Source: Prescottella equi
GTDB lineage: Bacteria > Actinomycetota > Actinomycetes > Mycobacteriales > Mycobacteriaceae
Length of the DNA stretch: 64,000 nt
Direction of reading: 5' to 3'
Assembly (NCBI RefSeq): GCF_002094305.1
Contig: NZ_LWTX01000010.1
Coordinates: forward strand, 1 to 64,000
Positions 33,434 to 42,750 of the stretch are shown in pieces; the stretch's first letter is position 1; every line of letters begins with the position of its first letter. Below the pieces are notes generated by a model. That model was not told where the DNA came from. It made no database searches and saw nothing but the letters and a program-made list of their open reading frames with translations. The position numbers and the translations under genes are program-made.

Positions 33434-34398
33434 CGCCGGGCGTCCTGTCGAATCCGCTGCGGCCGGCGATCCTGGCCGCAGCGCGCTCGTCGAGCGTGAA
33501 GAGTGCGGTCACCCGGGCGCCGGTCACCAAGTCGATCGTGCGCCGTTTCGTGGCGGGGGAGTCGCTCGCCGACGCGATGGCCGCGACGTCGACGCTGCTG
33601 GTCGCGGGCCGATCGGTGAGCATCGACCACCTCGGCGAGGACACCCTCGACGTCGAGCAGGCCCGGAACACCGTCGTCGCGTATCTCGAACTGCTCGCCG
33701 AGCTCGCGCGCCTGCCCCAGGCCGCGGCGACCGGAGTGCGGACGCTCGAGGTGTCGATGAAGCTGTCCGCACTGGGCCAGGGGCTGCCGGGCGACGGCGA
33801 CAAGATCGCGCTCGACCACGCGCGGACCATCTGCGCGGCCGCCCACGAGCACGGGGTGTGGGTGACCGTCGACGCCGAGGACCACACCCGCACCGACTCC
33901 ACGCTGGCGATCGTGCGGGAATTGCGGGCCGACTTCCCGTGGCTCGGGACGGTGCTGCAGGCATATCTGCGGCGGACCGAGGGCGACTGCCGCGACCTTG
34001 CCGGCGCCGGATCGCGGATCCGGCTGTGCAAGGGCGCTTACCGCGAACCGGAGTCGGTGGCGTACCGGTCGCGGGCCGACGTCGACGCGTCGTACCGGCG
34101 GTGCCTGCGGGTCCTCATGGCAGGTGACGGCTACCCGATGGTGGCCACCCACGACCCGGCGATGATCGCCTCGGTGGACGGACTGGTCACCGAAACCGGG
34201 CGCGGAACAGACGATTTCGAACATCAGATGCTGTTCGGGATCCGCGACCTCGAGCAGGCCCGATTGGTGGACGCGGGGCGTCGGGTCCGGGTCTACGTGC
34301 CGTACGGCGCGCAGTGGTACGGGTACTTCATGCGGCGGTTGGCGGAGCGGCCGTCGAACCTTCGGTTCTTCCTGCGTTCGACGCTCTCTCGGGGCTGA
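33430..34398 (+). CDS. putA: Proline dehydrogenase (monofunctional)
   Basis: A 322-residue FAD enzyme that oxidises proline to P5C at the membrane side, the first step of proline use. The TIM-barrel signature is present: EVSMKLSALG, VTVDAEDHTRTDSTL, LCKGAYREPESVA and the C-terminal EHQMLFGIR and VRVYVPYG followed by WYGYFMRRLAERPSN. The separate gene is typical of Gram-positive bacteria, unlike the fused PutA of enterics. Its ATG overlaps the stop of rocA by 4 bases. Confidence 0.95.
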   Translation: MTPGVLSNPLRPAILAAARSSSVKSAVTRAPVTKSIVRRFVAGESLADAMAATSTLLVAGRSVSIDHLGEDTLDVEQARNTVVAYLELLAELARLPQAAATGVRTLEVSMKLSALGQGLPGDGDKIALDHARTICAAAHEHGVWVTVDAEDHTRTDSTLAIVRELRADFPWLGTVLQAYLRRTEGDCRDLAGAGSRIRLCKGAYREPESVAYRSRADVDASYRRCLRVLMAGDGYPMVATHDPAMIASVDGLVTETGRGTDDFEHQMLFGIRDLEQARLVDAGRRVRVYVPYGAQWYGYFMRRLAERPSNLRFFLRSTLSRG

Positions 34399-34414
34399 CG
34401 CGCGATGTGAGACA

Positions 34415-35827
34415 GTGAGCGTCGTGCTGCTCAGTTCGCTCAATCCCCTCGCCGTCGCGCGCGGCGACGACATGCCCGACGCCGTCCGAATCGGCGACAC
34501 CGTACTCTCGCGCACCGACATCCTCGGGGCGGCCGGCGCGTTGGCCAAGCGCATCGCCGGCGCCCGGGTGGTGGCGGTGCTGGCCGAGCCCACGCCCGCG
34601 ACGGTGATCGCCGTCGTCGGCTGCCTGCTCGCGGGGGTCACGGTGGTTCCGGTTCCGCCGGATTCGGGTCCGGCCGAGCTCGAACACATCCTTTCCGACT
34701 CCGGGGCGCAGGGGTGGCTGGGCCGGGCTCCGGAGGGATCCGCGCTGCCGGTGGTGCCGGTGCGCGTGCACGCCCGCGACTGGCACAGCCATCCCGAACC
34801 GCACCCGTCGTCCACCGCGTTCGTGCTGTACACGTCGGGCACGACGGGTCCGCCGAAGGGCGTGCTGCTGAGCCGTCGCGCGATCGCCGCCGGGATCGAC
34901 GCGCTCGCCGAGGCGTGGGACTGGACGTCCAAGGACGTTCTGGTGCACGGCCTTCCGCTGTTCCACGTGCACGGGCTGATCCTCGGTGTCCTCGGCCCGC
35001 TGCGGGTGGGCAGCCGGCTGGTCCACACCGTCAAACCGACGCCGCAGGCGTATGCGGACGCCGCGCGGGCCGGTGGATCGCTGTTCTTCGGGGTGCCCAC
35101 CGTGTGGTCCCGAATCGTGGAGGACGAGGCGTCGGCCCGTGCCCTGAGCGGTGCGCGGCTGCTGGTGTCGGGCAGTGCGCCGCTGCCGGTCCCGGTGTTC
35201 GAGCGGTTGCGCGCGCTCACCGGGCTCACCCCGATCGAGCGCTACGGCATGAGCGAGACCATGCTGACGATCAGCACCCGCGTCGACGGCGAACGCCGAC
35301 CCGGCTGGGTGGGCGTGCCGGTACGCGGCGTCGAGACCCGGCTGCGCGACGAGCACGGGGACCCGGTGCCGCACGACGGCGAGAGCATCGGCGGCCTGCA
35401 GGTCCGCGGGGCGACGCTGTTCGACGGCTACCTGAACCGGCCCGACGCCACCGCCGAGTCGTGGACGGAGGACGGCTGGTTCAAGACCGGCGACGTCGCG
35501 GTCATCGACGCCGGCGGCTTCCACCGCATCGTCGGCCGTGAGTCCACCGACCTCATCAAGTCCGGCGGCTACCGCATCGGTGCCGGGGAGGTGGAGACTG
35601 CGCTGCTCGGGCACCCGGGCGTCAAGGAGGCCGCCGTCGTCGGACTGCCCGACGCCGACCTGGGCCAGCGCATCGTCGCGTTCGTCGTCGGCGACGGACT
35701 CGACGAGCAGGCGCTGATCGACCACGTCGCATCGCAGCTCTCGGTGCACAAGCGCCCGCGCGAGGTCCGCCTGGTCGAGTCGCTGCCGCGCAATGCGATG
35801 GGCAAGGTGCAGAAGAAGCTGCTCTAG
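34415..35827 (+). CDS. fadD36: Acyl-CoA synthetase (FadD36/malonyl-CoA-synthetase-like)
   Basis: A 470-residue adenylate-forming enzyme. The P-loop-like motif LYTSGTTGPPKGVLLS lies near residue 138, ERYGMSETM at about 273, and DGWFKTGDVA then GRESTDLIKSGGYRIG near 355-390. The catalytic lysine is in MGKVQKKLL. The short length and hinge resemble MatB-type malonyl-CoA synthetases; in mycobacteria the neighbour of the rocA/putA region is FadD36. The physiological acid is unproven. GTG 34415 or 34424 could start it. Confidence 0.85.
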   Translation: MSVVLLSSLNPLAVARGDDMPDAVRIGDTVLSRTDILGAAGALAKRIAGARVVAVLAEPTPATVIAVVGCLLAGVTVVPVPPDSGPAELEHILSDSGAQGWLGRAPEGSALPVVPVRVHARDWHSHPEPHPSSTAFVLYTSGTTGPPKGVLLSRRAIAAGIDALAEAWDWTSKDVLVHGLPLFHVHGLILGVLGPLRVGSRLVHTVKPTPQAYADAARAGGSLFFGVPTVWSRIVEDEASARALSGARLLVSGSAPLPVPVFERLRALTGLTPIERYGMSETMLTISTRVDGERRPGWVGVPVRGVETRLRDEHGDPVPHDGESIGGLQVRGATLFDGYLNRPDATAESWTEDGWFKTGDVAVIDAGGFHRIVGRESTDLIKSGGYRIGAGEVETALLGHPGVKEAAVVGLPDADLGQRIVAFVVGDGLDEQALIDHVASQLSVHKRPREVRLVESLPRNAMGKVQKKLL

Positions 35828-35837
35828 GCGCTGCGCG

Positions 35838-35883
35838 CCCGTGCGCCTTTTTGGTAGCTGGGGGCACCGGAAAGGCGCACGGG
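35838..35883 (+). terminator. Terminator hairpin after fadD36
   Basis: Arms cccgtgcgccttt (35838-35850) and aaaggcgcacggg (35871-35883) are perfect complements around a 20-base loop, 10 bases beyond the stop. The 5' arm contains a T-run on the plus strand. Confidence 0.7.
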
Positions 35884-36020
35884 TGGCGAAGCCGCCGGTT
35901 CCGGAATCGGGGCGAGGTCGAGTCGGCACGGGGCCGGTCCCGGCCTGACGAGAGACCGGGGGACAGGTGCCGCCACGCATCGGCGCCTGCCCCTCGCCCC
36001 GCTTGCCGGCGATCCGGCGG

Positions 36021-36878
36021 TCAGGCGTCGTATTTGTAGAAGCCCTCACCCGACGCGACGCCGAGCTTGCCCTTGTCGATGTAGTTCTCCTTGAGCCACA
36101 CCGCCAGCTTCTGCGCGTCCTCGTCACCGTGCGACATGATGTTGTACGGCGTCGTGAGGCCGATGATGTCGAATATCTGGAACGGACCGAGGGGCGCGCC
36201 GGTCGCGATCTTCCAGGTCTTGTCGACGTCCTCCGGTTGCGCGTAGCCGCCGGCGGCGAGGGCGGCGGCCGAGTTGAGGAACGGCACCAGCAGCGAGTTC
36301 AGGACGTAGCCCGACTTCTCCTTGTGCAGTTCGATCGGGACCATGCCGATCTCGGTGGCGAACTCGACGACGGTGCGGAACACCTCGGGATCGGTCCGCT
36401 CCGTGCCCATCACTTCCGCGGTGTTGAACCGCCACACCCGGTTCGCGAAGTGCAGCGCGAGGAAGCGGTCGGGACGGCCGGTGGCCTCGGCGAGGTCGCT
36501 CGGCAACAGCGTCGACGAGTTCGTCGCGAAGATGGTCCGCTCCGGCGCGGCGGCACCGATCCTGCGGTACGTGTCCTGCTTGAGGGACAGGATCTCCGGG
36601 ATCGCCTCGATGACCAGATCGGCGTCGGCCACGGCCGCGTCCAGATCGGACGTCAGCGTCAGCCGGTCCAGGGTGGCGTCGGCGCTGCCGTCGTCGGCGC
36701 CGGGAACCTCCTGCCGATAGGTGTCGACCAGGCCGGCGAAGCGACCGCGCGCGGCGTCGAGCGCCTTGTCGTCGATGTCGTACGAGGTGACGTCGAATCC
36801 CTTGAAAGCCGTCTGGAAGGCGATCTGGGAACCCAGAACTCCCGCGCCCAGTACGGTGACCTTTCGAATGTCCGTCAT
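36021..36878 (-). CDS. 3-hydroxyacyl-CoA dehydrogenase
   Basis: A 285-residue NAD-dependent dehydrogenase of beta-oxidation/butanoate metabolism. The Rossmann motif is VTVLGAGVLGSQIAF at residues 7-21. The active-site His is in ALHFANRVW, and the conserved SGYVLNSLLVPFLNSA and LGPFQIFDIIGL segments follow. ATG 36878 is preceded by ggaggtttc. It is divergent from the MDR reductase, sharing a 93-base promoter region. Confidence 0.92.
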   Translation of the reverse strand: MTDIRKVTVLGAGVLGSQIAFQTAFKGFDVTSYDIDDKALDAARGRFAGLVDTYRQEVPGADDGSADATLDRLTLTSDLDAAVADADLVIEAIPEILSLKQDTYRRIGAAAPERTIFATNSSTLLPSDLAEATGRPDRFLALHFANRVWRFNTAEVMGTERTDPEVFRTVVEFATEIGMVPIELHKEKSGYVLNSLLVPFLNSAAALAAGGYAQPEDVDKTWKIATGAPLGPFQIFDIIGLTTPYNIMSHGDEDAQKLAVWLKENYIDKGKLGVASGEGFYKYDA

Positions 36879-36971
36879 GAAACCTCCAGGCTCTCGTGCG
36901 GCCGAATCGGGCGCCGGCCGGTTCCCTTCGACCCTATCCCCGCCGACCGGGGGCGGGCGTACCGTCGGGGT

Positions 36972-38003
36972 ATGAGCGCTGTCACGAGCACAAGAATCGT
37001 CCTCGCGTCACGACCGCACGGAGAGCCGACTGCGGACAACTTCCGCACGGAGACAGTCGAATTGCCCGACCTGTCCGATGGCCAGGTGCTCTTGCGCACC
37101 GTCTATCTGTCGCTGGACCCGTACATGCGGGGCCGGATGAGCGCCGCCGAGTCCTACGCCGATCCCGTAGAGGTGGGCGACGTCATGGTAGGTGGGACGG
37201 TCTCCCGGGTTCTCGAGTCACGGAACCCGCGCATCGCCGCCGGCACCTACGTCCTCGGGTACACCGGGTGGCAGACGCACGCCGTGGTCGACGGTGACAC
37301 CGTCCGGCCCCTCGACCCGGACCGTGCCCCGCTGTCCACCGCGCTCGGGGTGCTCGGAATGCCCGGATTCACGGCGTATTCGGGGCTGCTGAAGATCGGC
37401 AGCCCGCAGGCCGGGGAGACCGTCGTGGTGGCGGCCGCGGCCGGGCCGGTGGGCTCTGCGGTCGGGCAGATCGCGCAGATCCACGGCGCCCGTGCCGTCG
37501 GCATCGCCGGCGGCCCCGACAAGTGCGCGTACGTGCGCGACGAACTCGGGTTCGACGCCGCCGTCGACCACCGGGCAACGGATTTCGCCGACCGGTTGCG
37601 TGCCGCGGTTCCGGGCGGCGTGGACGTCTACTTCGAGAACGTCGGCGGGCCGGTCACCGCGGCAGTCCTGCCGCTGCTCAACCTCTACGCCCGGATCCCG
37701 GTGTGCGGGTTGATCTCCCAGTACAATGCTGCGACAACTCCGGAGGGGCCGGACCGGTTGCCGGCGTTCATGGGGCTCGTGCTCACGAAGAGTCTGACGG
37801 TGCGCGGGTTCATCCAGTCCGAGTTCGTCGCGGAGATGTACGCGGATTTCGAACGCGACGCCTCCCGGTGGATCGCCGAAGGTCGGCTGAAGTACCGGGA
37901 GGACGTCGTGCACGGACTGGACAATGCGCCGTCGGCGTTCCTGGGGATGTTGCACGGCAAGAACTTCGGCAAACTGGTGGTTCGCGTCGGGCCGGAGGAG
38001 TGA
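36972..38003 (+). CDS. Zinc-free MDR NADP-dependent oxidoreductase
   Basis: A 343-residue medium-chain reductase resembling leukotriene B4 12-hydroxydehydrogenase/curcumin reductase CurA. Features: YLSLDPYMRGRMS near the N-terminus, the NADPH loop AAAGPVGSAVGQIAQIHGA, and GVDVYFENVGGP, the hallmark of this subgroup. It lacks the zinc-binding Cys cluster of alcohol dehydrogenases. It probably reduces an alpha,beta-unsaturated ketone. Its stop is 3 bases from that of the convergent dioxygenase gene. Confidence 0.92.
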   Translation: MSAVTSTRIVLASRPHGEPTADNFRTETVELPDLSDGQVLLRTVYLSLDPYMRGRMSAAESYADPVEVGDVMVGGTVSRVLESRNPRIAAGTYVLGYTGWQTHAVVDGDTVRPLDPDRAPLSTALGVLGMPGFTAYSGLLKIGSPQAGETVVVAAAAGPVGSAVGQIAQIHGARAVGIAGGPDKCAYVRDELGFDAAVDHRATDFADRLRAAVPGGVDVYFENVGGPVTAAVLPLLNLYARIPVCGLISQYNAATTPEGPDRLPAFMGLVLTKSLTVRGFIQSEFVAEMYADFERDASRWIAEGRLKYREDVVHGLDNAPSAFLGMLHGKNFGKLVVRVGPEE

Positions 38004-38006
38004 GCG

Positions 38007-38969
38007 TCAGGCTGTGACACCCACCGGCTTGTCGCCCACGATCGAGATCCGGTCCATCACCCGACGTGCGGGGAAGTAGTCACTCGACGCGTAGTGCTGG
38101 CAGGTGCGGTTGTCCCAGAACGCGATCGTGTCGGGGCTCCAGTGCAGCCGCACCTGGAACTCCGGACGCTGGACGTGCCGGTAGAGCGCGCGCAGGATCT
38201 CGTTCGACTCCTCCTCGGACACGCCGACGATGCGTTGTGTGAAAACGGAATTGACGAACAGCACGCGGCGTCCGGTCTCGGGGATGACGCGGACCACGGG
38301 GTGGACCACGGGCGGGAAGACCGGACGGAGCATCTCGACGGTCTCGACCGGCATCCCGCGGCCGAACGAGTTGATCCAATCGTGCTCGGCCTCGAGATGG
38401 TCGATGCGCGCGCGGAGATCCTCCGGGAGCAGATCGTATGCGGCGCCCGTGTCGGCCCACAGCGTGTCCCCACCCACGTCCGGTACCTCGACGCCGCGCA
38501 GGACCGCTGCGAACGAGGGAAATTCGTGCCACGTCACGTCGTTGTGCCACATGTTCTCGACACCGGCGGCCATCGCGTCCTTCGCCAGGGTCGCGACGTC
38601 CGCATCGCTCTGGCCGGGCTGGGTGTACTTGAAGAAGGGGTGCTGCTCGAGTTCACCCCAGCGGGCGGCGAATGCACGATGATCGGCACGGTCGATGTCC
38701 TGGTCACGGAAGAACAGGACCTTCCACTCGAGCAGTGCGCGTCGCAGTTCCGCGAGCACGTCGTCGGACAGGTCGCCGGTCAGCCGGATCCCGGACACCT
38801 CGGCGCCGATGGTCGGGGTCTTCGGTGTGAGCGAGAACAATTCGTAGGGTCGGTCGTCGGCGCTCTCGGTGGTGCGTCGTGCGACGAGCGGGCCGACTGC
38901 GTAGAGGGGGTCCGTCGGACGCGGTTCGATGAAGGTCCGGAAGATGTCGGGATTTGCGGAAGCGGTCAT
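38007..38969 (-). CDS. TauD/TfdA family alpha-ketoglutarate dioxygenase
   Basis: A 320-residue non-haem Fe(II) dioxygenase. The metal triad is visible as WHNDVTWHE (His and Asp) near residue 135 and the distal His in NRTCQHYASSDY. The 2-oxoglutarate Arg is in the final segment YFPARRVMDRISI. Members use taurine, alkyl sulfates or aryloxy acids; the substrate here is unknown. It starts within the stop of its TetR regulator (ATGA), so the two are one operon. The ribosome site aaggag lies inside the regulator gene. Confidence 0.9.
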   Translation of the reverse strand: MTASANPDIFRTFIEPRPTDPLYAVGPLVARRTTESADDRPYELFSLTPKTPTIGAEVSGIRLTGDLSDDVLAELRRALLEWKVLFFRDQDIDRADHRAFAARWGELEQHPFFKYTQPGQSDADVATLAKDAMAAGVENMWHNDVTWHEFPSFAAVLRGVEVPDVGGDTLWADTGAAYDLLPEDLRARIDHLEAEHDWINSFGRGMPVETVEMLRPVFPPVVHPVVRVIPETGRRVLFVNSVFTQRIVGVSEEESNEILRALYRHVQRPEFQVRLHWSPDTIAFWDNRTCQHYASSDYFPARRVMDRISIVGDKPVGVTA

Positions 38970-39625
38970 AGCGAAACTCCTTGGGGATCGGTGTGTTCCG
39001 TCGAATCTGGAGTGCTGTGTGGAACGGATGTGGGGGCCTCGAGCACCGCGACGCACGTGTCGACCAGATCCGCGACGATCGCGGCGGTCTGCTGCTGCGT
39101 GCGGTCGCGGCCCTCGTGTGCTGCAAGAGTGGTCATTCCGAGCGTGACGACGGTGTCCGCGCGCCACTTCGCGATGTCACCGCGTGTCGGGCAGAGATCG
39201 ATCAGCATGTGGTGCACTCGCCGGTAGGTCTCGGCCCGCAGGTGCTTCTGGATCATGTCCGCGAGCGCGGGGTCGAACAGGGCCTGGACGAGGAAGCGCG
39301 CGTACCGGCTCCCGGGTCGGCCGAGCGTCTCCGCCGCCAGCGGGCGGACGAGCGCCTCGACGGCCTGCCGAACCGTCGGCGGGCCCCCGAGTCGCCCGAT
39401 CTCGTCCAGCAGTTCCTGTCGTCGTGCGTTGACCGGCGTCATGCGGAGCTCGACGAGCGCCTCTATGAGGCCGTCGCGAGAACCGAAGTGGTACTTGGCG
39501 GCCGACTTGTTGGCCTGATTGGCCGCGAGCTGGACGTCCTTGAGTGTGAGTGCGGGCATACCGCGTTCGGCGACGATCCGTTCGGCAGCCACGAGCATCG
39601 CCCTGCTGGACGTGTTCTGGGTCAC
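38966..39625 (-). CDS. TetR family regulator of the dioxygenase operon
   Basis: A 219-residue repressor. The helix-turn-helix is AERGMPALTLKDVQLAANQANKSAAKYHFGSRDGLI at about residues 19-54; the KSAAKYHFG form occurs in a subgroup controlling fatty-acid or aromatic genes. The stop overlaps the dioxygenase start by 4 bases. An inverted repeat TTAAGG/CCTTAA lies 11-28 bases upstream of its ATG, the likely self-operator, so both genes should respond to one ligand. Confidence 0.9.
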   Translation of the reverse strand: MTQNTSSRAMLVAAERIVAERGMPALTLKDVQLAANQANKSAAKYHFGSRDGLIEALVELRMTPVNARRQELLDEIGRLGGPPTVRQAVEALVRPLAAETLGRPGSRYARFLVQALFDPALADMIQKHLRAETYRRVHHMLIDLCPTRGDIAKWRADTVVTLGMTTLAAHEGRDRTQQQTAAIVADLVDTCVAVLEAPTSVPHSTPDSTEHTDPQGVSL

Positions 39626-39635
39626 ATCGCAGACT

Positions 39636-39653
39636 TTAAGGCCGAAACCTTAA
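39636..39653. promoter_or_regulatory. Operator candidate of the TetR-TauD operon
   Basis: TTAAGG (39636-39641) and CCTTAA (39648-39653) are perfect complements around ccgaaa, immediately upstream of the TetR start on the minus strand and 24 bases before the DUF4304 gene on the plus strand. Confidence 0.6.
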
Positions 39654-39676
39654 CGGGTCAAGCGGGCAGGGCCTCC

Positions 39677-40333
39677 ATGGTCTCCGAGGTCCCCGAGGGC
39701 GACGCGTGGGTCTGGAACGATGGCGTCATGATCTCCGAATCCGCCGAGCGGGCGTTCTCGTCCGTGGTCGGCACCGGTATTGCTCCGCTGCTGAAGTCAC
39801 ACGGGTTCAGGAAGCAGAAGCTGACCTTCACCCGCGATCGCGGCGGGTTGACCGACGTCGTCAACCTCCAACGGTCGGCCGGGAACAGTCACGAGTCGAT
39901 CCGCTTCTACGTCAACTGCGGCGTCTACTCGGCGGAGTTCGCCCGGGTCGTCGGACGGGTTCCGCAGGAACGCCCGAAGGAGGTCGACTGCCAGTTCCGG
40001 CGCAGGATCGAACACCTCGCACCCGGGATCGGACCACACGTCACGGTGACCGCCGACACCGACGTCTCGGCCGTCGCCGAGCAACTGCGCGCCGCGCTCG
40101 TCGCCGCGCTGGACGTGCTGGGTGAGCTCGACGGCCCGGACGCCGTCGCCCGAGCCGCGGACTCCGACATCGACTTCGACGTGTTCCGGTACCGGCTGGC
40201 GTCGGGCGACGTGATCGGTGCGCGAGAGCAGTTCGCGCGGGCGCGCATCGAGTTCGGGTCGGAGGAGCGTTGGCCTCGCCTCGAGGCGCAGTTCCGGAAG
40301 GCGGAGGCCGAGTACGAGATCTCCGCGATCTAG
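39677..40333 (+). CDS. DUF4304 domain protein
   Basis: A 218-residue cytoplasmic protein. The DUF4304 domain is recognisable from ISESAERAFSSVVGTGIAPLLKSHGFRKQ, then LTDVVNLQRS and FYVNCGVYS. Function of the domain is unknown; it often appears as a stand-alone housekeeping-like protein. ATG 39728 is an equally plausible start that begins directly at the domain. The 3' end overlaps the convergent enoyl-CoA hydratase by 4 bases. Confidence 0.78.
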   Translation: MVSEVPEGDAWVWNDGVMISESAERAFSSVVGTGIAPLLKSHGFRKQKLTFTRDRGGLTDVVNLQRSAGNSHESIRFYVNCGVYSAEFARVVGRVPQERPKEVDCQFRRRIEHLAPGIGPHVTVTADTDVSAVAEQLRAALVAALDVLGELDGPDAVARAADSDIDFDVFRYRLASGDVIGAREQFARARIEFGSEERWPRLEAQFRKAEAEYEISAI

Positions 40334-41139
40334 CGGCTGTCGCGGAAGACCGGGTCCCGCTTCTCCTTGCGGGCGAGGGTGGCTTCCTCGAAGTTGTCGG
40401 TCATCAGTCGGATCATCAACTGGCCGAGTCCTTCCTGGTTCATGTGCTGCGCCATCGACGACGCGTCGAGGCTCGACCACAGGGTGCGCTTGGTGAGTTC
40501 GACGCCGGGCCGCGAGAACATGGCGATCCGCTGCGCCATGTCGAACGCCTCCTCGAGGAGATCCTCCTGCGCCACGACGCGGGACACGAGCCCGATGCGT
40601 GCGGCCTCGTCGGCGTCGACGTCGCGGCCGGTCAGCATGATCTCGAACGCCCGCGACGATCCGATCGCCCGCGGCAGCAGGTAGCTCAGTCCGAGTTCGC
40701 TCGCCGTGAGGCCGTTGTTGATCCCGGCCGCGCGGAAGTAGGCCTCGGGAGCGGCGAGCCGGATGTCCGCGGCCAGCGACAGGCACAGTCCGCCGCCGAT
40801 CGCCGCGCCGTTGACCGCCGCGATCACCGGCTGGTGCATGCGGCGCAGCGTCAGGATGACGTCGTCGAGCAACTCCATCGAGCGGAGCGCGATCGTCGGT
40901 CGGGTCAGCCCCTCGATGTGGGGGATCGGGCCGGCCGATCGCTGGTCCGCGCCCGAACAGAAACCCCGGCCCGCACCGGTGATCACGACGGCCCGGACCG
41001 AGGTGTCGTTGCTGATGGCGTCGAGTGCCTCGCGGAACGGCAGCATCACGTCGAACGCCATCGCGTTCATCCGCTCCGGACGGTTGAGGGTCACCAGCGC
41101 GACGTGCTCACGCGGCCGTTCGACGAGGATGAAGCTCAA
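40330..41139 (-). CDS. Enoyl-CoA hydratase/isomerase family
   Basis: A 269-residue crotonase-fold enzyme of fatty-acid or side-chain degradation. The oxyanion-hole segments are GRGFCSGADQ and NGAAIGGGLCLSLAAD. The first catalytic Glu position of classical hydratases is replaced in AAIGGG, so the exact reaction (hydration, isomerisation, hydrolysis) is uncertain. It resembles EchA12-type proteins. ATG 41139 has ggagttccc upstream. Confidence 0.9.
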   Translation of the reverse strand: MSFILVERPREHVALVTLNRPERMNAMAFDVMLPFREALDAISNDTSVRAVVITGAGRGFCSGADQRSAGPIPHIEGLTRPTIALRSMELLDDVILTLRRMHQPVIAAVNGAAIGGGLCLSLAADIRLAAPEAYFRAAGINNGLTASELGLSYLLPRAIGSSRAFEIMLTGRDVDADEAARIGLVSRVVAQEDLLEEAFDMAQRIAMFSRPGVELTKRTLWSSLDASSMAQHMNQEGLGQLMIRLMTDNFEEATLARKEKRDPVFRDSR

Positions 41140-41248
41140 GGGAACTCCTACTGGCAGAGGGGTCGGTGTGCGCCGACCCTACGCCGCGGGAGCGCCCGAT
41201 GTGCCCGTTCTTGCGGGACACCACGCTGCAACGGCACACACCTTCTGC

Positions 41249-41292
41249 CGGCATCACACACCTGTTCCCTGCAGAACGCGGGTGTGATGCCG
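41249..41292 (-). terminator. Hairpin between permease and enoyl-CoA hydratase
   Basis: CGGCATCACAC (41249-41259) and GTGTGATGCCG (41282-41292) are perfect complements with a 22-base loop. It lies 54 bases past the permease stop on the minus strand; it could terminate the permease transcript or act as an operator for the hydratase gene. Confidence 0.5.
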
Positions 41293-41345
41293 ACAAGGAG
41301 TGTGTGAACTCGCCCGAGGATTGCGCGTGCTACAGATGCCGCGGG

Positions 41346-42740
41346 CTACAGCTGGGCGTCCGACTCCGCGAGAGCCGAGGACTTGCGTGCCCGGTGCCGC
41401 TGCGTGAGCAACCCGAGCGCGAGGATCACGAGGAACAACACCGCGGTGGAGATCAGCTGTTTCCGGGCGTCCTCGTCGAACGCCATCAGCACCACGAATC
41501 CAGCCAGCAGGACCAGCGTGAGGTAGCTCAGGTAGGGGAACAGCCACATCCGGACCGTCAGCTTGCCCTCCCGCTCGAGCTTCGGGCGCAGTCGCAGGTG
41601 CGCGATGACGATGAACACCCAGATCACCAGCAGCGCCGCGCCGACGGCGTTGAGCAGGATGCCGAGCAGATCGTCCGGCAGCAGCCAGTTCAGCAGCACG
41701 CTGACGAAACCGAAGAACACCGACAGCAGCACCGCGTTGGTGGGGACGCCCGTCTTGGACAGCTTCGCGAGGGCCGCGGGCCCGTCGTTGCGCCGGGCGA
41801 GGGAGAACGCCATCCGCGAGGTGCCGTAGACGTTCGCGTTGAACGCCGACAGCAGCGCGATCACCACGACCAGTTCCATCAACCCGGAGACGTAAGGCAT
41901 GTTCGCCCGCTCGAGCACGGCGACGAAGGGACCGTCCTGCAGTTCGGGATCGTTCCACGGCAGGACCAGAACCATGATGCCGATAGCGCCGATGTAGAAG
42001 ACGCTGATCCGCCACATGACGGTGCGGACGGCGGTCGCGATCGATCGTTCGGGGTTCTCGGACTCGGCGGCCGCGATGGTGACGATCTCGATGCCACCGA
42101 ACGCGAAGGCGACCACCAGCAGGCCCGCCGCGATACCGCTGAACCCGTTCGGCATGAACCCACCCTCACCGAGCAGGTTCGTGAATCCGACGGGATCGGT
42201 GTCCGGCAGCAGACCGAAGACCAGCAGGACGCCCACCACGAGGAAGCCGATGATGGCGGCGACCTTGAGGGCTGCGAACCAGAACTCGAACTCGCCGAAG
42301 TTGCTGACCTTCGCCAGATTGACGACGGCGAAGAAGGTGACGAACACCAGCGCGATCACCCACTGGGGTACGCCGGGCAGCCAGTCGTTGACGATCGCGG
42401 AGGCGCCGGTGATCTCGGCGCCCAGCACCATGATCAGCATGAACCAGTACAGCCAGCCCATGACGAAGCCGGCCCATTCGCCGATCCCGATGCGCGCGTA
42501 GTGCGAGAACGATCCGCTGGCGGGCAGAGCGGCGCCCATCTCGCCGAGCATGCGCATCACACACACGACGACGAAGCCGGCGATCAGATAGGAGATGAGG
42601 ACCGCGGGGCCCGCTTTCGCGATCCCGACACCGGTGCCGAGGAACAGGCCGGCGCCGATGGCCGACCCCAGGCCCATCATCGTGAGATGACGGACCTTGA
42701 GGCCGTGCCCTAGTCGAACGGGAGTGTCGGTGGAGCTCAC
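41346..42740 (-). CDS. Amino acid permease (APC family)
   Basis: A 464-residue transporter of the amino acid/polyamine/organocation family with 12 predicted helices. The first helix has the family signature GLGSAIGAGLFLGTG, followed by GEMGAALPASGSFSHYA and the central GGIEIVTIAAAESENPERSI. It most resembles GABA, proline or aromatic amino-acid permeases; the substrate is not settled. The end of dapD lies upstream: dapD stops 10 bases before the permease GTG, so both may be co-transcribed. Confidence 0.88.
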   Translation of the reverse strand: MSSTDTPVRLGHGLKVRHLTMMGLGSAIGAGLFLGTGVGIAKAGPAVLISYLIAGFVVVCVMRMLGEMGAALPASGSFSHYARIGIGEWAGFVMGWLYWFMLIMVLGAEITGASAIVNDWLPGVPQWVIALVFVTFFAVVNLAKVSNFGEFEFWFAALKVAAIIGFLVVGVLLVFGLLPDTDPVGFTNLLGEGGFMPNGFSGIAAGLLVVAFAFGGIEIVTIAAAESENPERSIATAVRTVMWRISVFYIGAIGIMVLVLPWNDPELQDGPFVAVLERANMPYVSGLMELVVVIALLSAFNANVYGTSRMAFSLARRNDGPAALAKLSKTGVPTNAVLLSVFFGFVSVLLNWLLPDDLLGILLNAVGAALLVIWVFIVIAHLRLRPKLEREGKLTVRMWLFPYLSYLTLVLLAGFVVLMAFDEDARKQLISTAVLFLVILALGLLTQRHRARKSSALAESDAQL

Positions 42741-42750
42741 AGAATCCGAA

